Below, piece by piece: positions 60,301-64,000 of a DNA stretch of 64,000 nt. Below the pieces are notes generated by a model, which saw nothing but the letters and a program-made list of their open reading frames with translations, was not told the origin of the DNA and searched no databases. The stretch is from Mimachlamys varia (lineage: Eukaryota; Mollusca; Bivalvia; Pectinida; Pectinidae): assembly GCA_947623455.1 (NCBI GenBank), contig OX392534.1, positions 40,739,426 to 40,803,425 of the forward strand. The letters run 5' to 3'. Positions within the stretch are counted from its first letter, which is position 1. The number at the start of each line of letters is the position of its first letter. The position numbers were made by a program, and so were the translations under genes.

Positions 60301-62282
60301 TTGACAATGATACTCGGTTCTCATTTTGAGGACTTGATGTTTACTTGGATGTGACAAAGATTTACCTGGCGGGTGTCGCCAATAAAGCAGCAGGCGCTTA
60401 CTCTTCCGGAACACCTGGTCTCATTTTCTTGTTCTTTTACGAGAGTTTCCATGTAAATCATTCCTTTGTTAATATTTTGCCTCTAGTTTAATCGATTGTG
60501 AGTTCGGATTATGGATTAGGTTTTTGTTTACGCTTTGGTATTCTCTGAGTTTATTTATTTTACATAGTATGTTAACAAAACAATTAGTGGGGGATTTTTA
60601 CAGTTGAAATAAAACACAGACCTATTCAGAATACAATCCAACAGATGAAATTTCGATATTTTTAACAATATGATGCTTATTACTCTCCTTATTGATGTAC
60701 CCTAACTGTGTGAATACGTTTACTGGCCAGAAAAACCGATTTGATTACCATTTAAATAACAAATATTTTAAATAAAACATAGGTCTGTCTTTCTCTGAAT
60801 TTATCAAATAATAGTTTTATTTTACACGAGATGTCATTTTTACGTAAGTAATATAAATTCAAATATGTCATTTTATCAACACAAGCTCAAAATGGTGTTT
60901 ACATTTTAAAGATTTCAATTTAGAGCATATTAACATGAAATTAAATGAAATCAGATGAAACTTAATTATTTTTTATTAAAATAAAGTTTACAGCTAATCA
61001 TCTATTAAATTACTCTTACAGTAAGGATACCTTAGACTGGTTACTCATGAATAGTTTCAAAATGTTAAAATATGTAAACATGACAAATAGTAGAAGTATC
61101 GCTGAGTCAGTAACACAATGTACTGTTGTTGAATAAGCTAAACTTACATTTAAAAGTATCCAAATCTCTCAGAAACAATTTCATAATATTTCATTACCAA
61201 TGGCCTCAAGTTTCTACAGAACCGACATGGGTTCCGCGCGGCTTGGAATGCGGAGTCTATCAAGCTCCGCGATTATGCTTTCCACCTTATGACCTTAGTG
61301 AACAGATATATATTGTTATATGAAGTACAAGTTATTTATCTGTTTTACTAAGCTGCACCCGAATTTGACGCTTCATCAGAATGTTTTCATAAACATTTTT
61401 TGCACAGGTCTTCATATTCCATTTTTTCAAATACTGATTTTTTCCACCAATAATACTGCGTTAAAAGCCTTCAGCTTTTGTCTAGCAAGTATTTAGACAA
61501 TAATATTATTTCATGCACTGGTTTCAATTAATGATAAGATATCATAATTTCGTTTTCTTTGTCAGCAAAACGGGAATGATCTTTTTCACTAAATTCAATG
61601 AAGGACATTTAAAAACACACAATTTCGCATACATGCAATTAATCATTTTAATATCCAGTGGTAAATTCAATCCAACAATTAGAAGAATATGATGAAAATA
61701 ACACGTATTCAACTTTGATTATTAACAAAGTTGACAAACAAGAAGTATTTCTGTCTTTGACTAAAGCATTACATTTTTATAAGTTAGGCAGAATTACGTT
61801 TTTATAAGTTAGGCAGAATTACGTTTTTATAAGTTAGGCAGAATTACGTTTTTATAAGTTAGGCAGAATTACGTTTTTATAAGTTAGGCAGAATTACGTT
61901 TTCATAAATGAGGCAGAATTACGTTTTTATAAGTTAGGCAGAATAACGTTTTTTATGAATAAAAGTGTATCCGTATCTGCCTGTATCGGTATTGCAGTTA
62001 AATTGGAACGGAAAAAACCCAAAAAGTTAACAAATTAATAAAAAAATTCAGAAAATAAACAAAGAATAATAAAACAATAGATATTTGAAATAAAAAGAAA
62101 AATGAAAATAAAATAATAAAATAATGCTTCGAAATAAATATAAAGTAATACATGTTATGTCGTCTTACCAACTTTCCGACATCTCTAAGCAGATCTTTGT
62201 TGTTTCCTGACTTTTCCATGGATGCTCCATGAATGGCGAGCAGCCCTACTGCCAAGATAAGAACCTGTAAACCAGTATTCAT
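57328..62282 (-). CDS. Gene 4: small secreted protein, paralogue of gene 3
   Basis: Six phase-consistent exons: 62282-62169 (ATG), 59775-59628, 58789-58760, 58449-58423, 58051-58019, 57368-57328 (TAG). They total 393 nt, 130 residues. The signal peptide is MNTGLQVLILAVGLLAIHGA. The mature part has LRSSLEGMLKTKR with the same dibasic site as gene 3, a Gly/His/Ser spacer, CPGPFC (possible disulfide), then DIRDALRDIG, TPQEVLDLI, the extra exon EIKNVLSALE, and DPSLPIVMKKGLH. A frame start 12 codons upstream (MGIYIF) is rejected because MNTG gives a proper signal peptide and fits the TATA distance. Large introns hold an R1 copy and a 25-bp array. Function is unknown. Confidence 0.8.
60060..60560 (-). 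repeat. Dispersed repeat R1, fullest copy (gene 4 intron 1)
   Basis: About 0.5 kb in reverse orientation: ATTGATTCGTTATTCTAAGG, GAGAGATGCAGGTTGATGAA, GTTGTGATTGACAATGATAC, CTTACTCTTCCGGAACACC, TAGTTTAATCGATTGTGAG and CGCTTTGGTATTCTCTGAG. It serves as the reference for the shorter copies. The longest open frame is 73 codons and has no domain. Confidence 0.8.
61768..61957. repeat. 25-bp minisatellite, about 7 units
   Basis: Units with core TTTTTATAAGTTAGGCAG and AATTACG repeat with one variant (CATAAATGAGG). The array lies in intron 1 of gene 4, about 210 bp downstream of the exon 1 donor. It is not at the splice site, unlike the three other intronic arrays. Confidence 0.92.
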
Positions 62283-62330
62283 TGTTACCTCACTTGTTAC
62301 GAAAATGTAGATCCCCAAAAATACAATTGG

Positions 62331-62337
62331 TTTTATA
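62331..62337 (-). promoter_or_regulatory. TATA box of gene 4
   Basis: TTTATAAAACC on the minus strand, 49 bases before the start codon. Gene 3 matches at 51 bases. Confidence 0.72.
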
Positions 62338-62339
62338 AA

Positions 62340-64000
62340 CAGAAATGGTCATGCGCAATGCTGAGAATCACTCTAATATACCTTGTTGTGAAAGCTAATA
62401 TATTTTTTTATTTACAATCTGTGAACTATTTTATCTAAACCCCCAGGGCAAACATGTTTTTAAGGTTTATTAAGGGAATAGATCTTTTGCTGTGATTATA
62501 GTTCAGGGAAAGGTTAAAGTTTGGTTACTATAGACGTTACTTAAAGGGGCAGAATTATGTTTACTGTGAATGCGCATCAGTGGATGGTGAGAAAAAGATA
62601 GATCTGTTGGCTTATATCTGTGTGGATTGTTGACATTATGCTTTTATTTATTTTGCCAGGGATGTCGGTACAGAGTATTTATTTTCAATATAAATGTACA
62701 TGTAATAAAAGAGGGACAATATTTCTTTCAGCAATTATATCAAAGATAATAGTAATAATTCTGAATAAATTTACATCTAAATAACGTTTATTCATTTTAT
62801 TTTTCAAAAAGATAAGAAGCTATCAGTAATTGTTGAAACATTTTTGCTAAGCCTTAACCCTTATTGGCTTCCTCCTTATTGGCTTCCTCACTAACGTATA
62901 GGATAAACCTATTAGGAGTAAAATCAGGCCAAGTAACCATTAAATTTGCTTTTGTACATATTTATATGGGTCAGAAAATATTTGATTTCCTGTGATGTAC
63001 ATTTTTTGTGACAACTTTTACGTTTTAATCTGTATCAGTATCAAATATAATCTAAAATTTGTCGAGTTGTCAACTCTCAAGCAGGGGAGTGTAAACAGGG
63101 TATTTTTTGTTATAAACAGAATAAGGTCTTTTTGGTCATAGTTATATCATGTTACATGTATAATTACAGGTCACTTTGGCCCCTTGCTTAAGAGTTACTG
63201 GATGCCAGTCTGTTTACTTAGGGCTTTGGATGTAGGTTTAAATATATCTGACTCCCCTAGTAGCCAGTGGACAGATCACCATGGGAAACATTCTTCAGTG
63301 GAAAAAAGTATTATTAGGAGTAAAATTGCTGCCCACTAGTGAAGAAAAGATGTTACATTGGTCGAGTAAGATGAACGTAACACACACACATAATGTGATT
63401 GTACATTTGTACGTACTGCATAGGCGGAAATTTTCGCGGGGATGATATTTTCGCTTATTTGCTGGGCATGTACGTGCTCAAGAAAATTCAATCGGTGAAA
63501 TAATATAATATGAAAAGCGTAAATATTAACCTCAATATAAAAAATCCAGTGCATTCTACGGTTGTTATTGGTATCTGTGTATCTTAAACGATAGGGTGTG
63601 ATTTCCTTAAAATAATATAAACACAATGTTTAAATATATATATATAATCTGAAGGGTTAATTCATATTAAGCCGATAAGTACACATACAACTCTTATTTT
63701 GGGCTTGTGTGGTTTCTAAAGAGTATACATGGGTATTCAATTATAATCAAGTTATCGATACAGTATGTTAAACACCAATGACACTACACTATATAGCTGG
63801 TTCGTCCTTCAAGACGGTGATACCAAGGGGCCAAACTTTCTCTAAACTATTTTTGAGTAGGAAACGGAGGTGCATGATATCCCTTGTTTAAACAATTTTA
63901 AAAACGTGAAGGAGTTTTGTTTTATTAAGCATTAAAGTGCATTTGATGTTACCCAATAAGCTTTTTAAATGGAACAGATAAATCCAAGAATGTGTCTATA
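62340..64000. other. Upstream flank of gene 4
   Basis: No exon is supported. CCTTATTGGCTTCCTC occurs twice in tandem near 62870. R2 relics lie at 63340-63400 (GTAACACACACACATAATGTG) and 63778-63850 (ATAGCTGGTTCGTCCTTCAAG). The rest is AT-rich. Confidence 0.5.

Overview
The window is nuclear DNA from an animal, most likely a marine bivalve or another mollusc. This is inferred from small GT-AG exons in AT-rich introns, tRNA-derived SINE pieces, many short dispersed elements and huge minisatellites. No family match was computed. I found no tRNA, rRNA, prokaryotic or viral gene.

I joined exons by hand and required a matching splice phase at every junction. Four protein-coding genes result. (1) Gene 1, + strand, 58-11989: the 3' 20 exons of a very charged protein with three N-terminal copies of a GGTRHVRRR-type motif and degenerate EF-hand-like helices near the C-terminus. 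Its 5' end lies outside the window. (2) Gene 2, - strand, 28173-14158: a complete 14-exon gene for a secreted glycoprotein of about 678 residues, with beta-sandwich (DUF11-like) segments, a Cys-rich module and a C-terminal domain with propeller-like wording. (3) and (4) Genes 3 (39192-33749) and 4 (62282-57328), both - strand: two paralogues for small secreted proteins of 120 and 130 residues. They share exon sizes, splice phases, TATA-box spacing and a dibasic KR site.

The most unusual feature is that three minisatellites sit exactly on splice sites. A 57-bp array (about 15 units) repeats the acceptor and start of gene 2 exon 7. A 30-bp array (about 80 units) repeats the end of exon 10 and its donor in the same gene. 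A 22-bp array (9 units) ends in the acceptor AG of a gene 1 exon. The two gene 2 units are multiples of 3 and stay open in the gene's own frame, so alternative splice choice could add 19-residue or 10-residue repeats to the protein.

The 39-57 kb stretch between genes 3 and 4 is mostly repeats: SINE and foldback fragments, a 0.75-kb tandem duplication, a dead non-LTR retrotransposon with a YADD motif, and a 4.4-kb array of a 35-bp unit. At least two dispersed families recur through the window. Family R1 is about 0.45 kb. Family R2 looks like the 3' tail of the retrotransposon.
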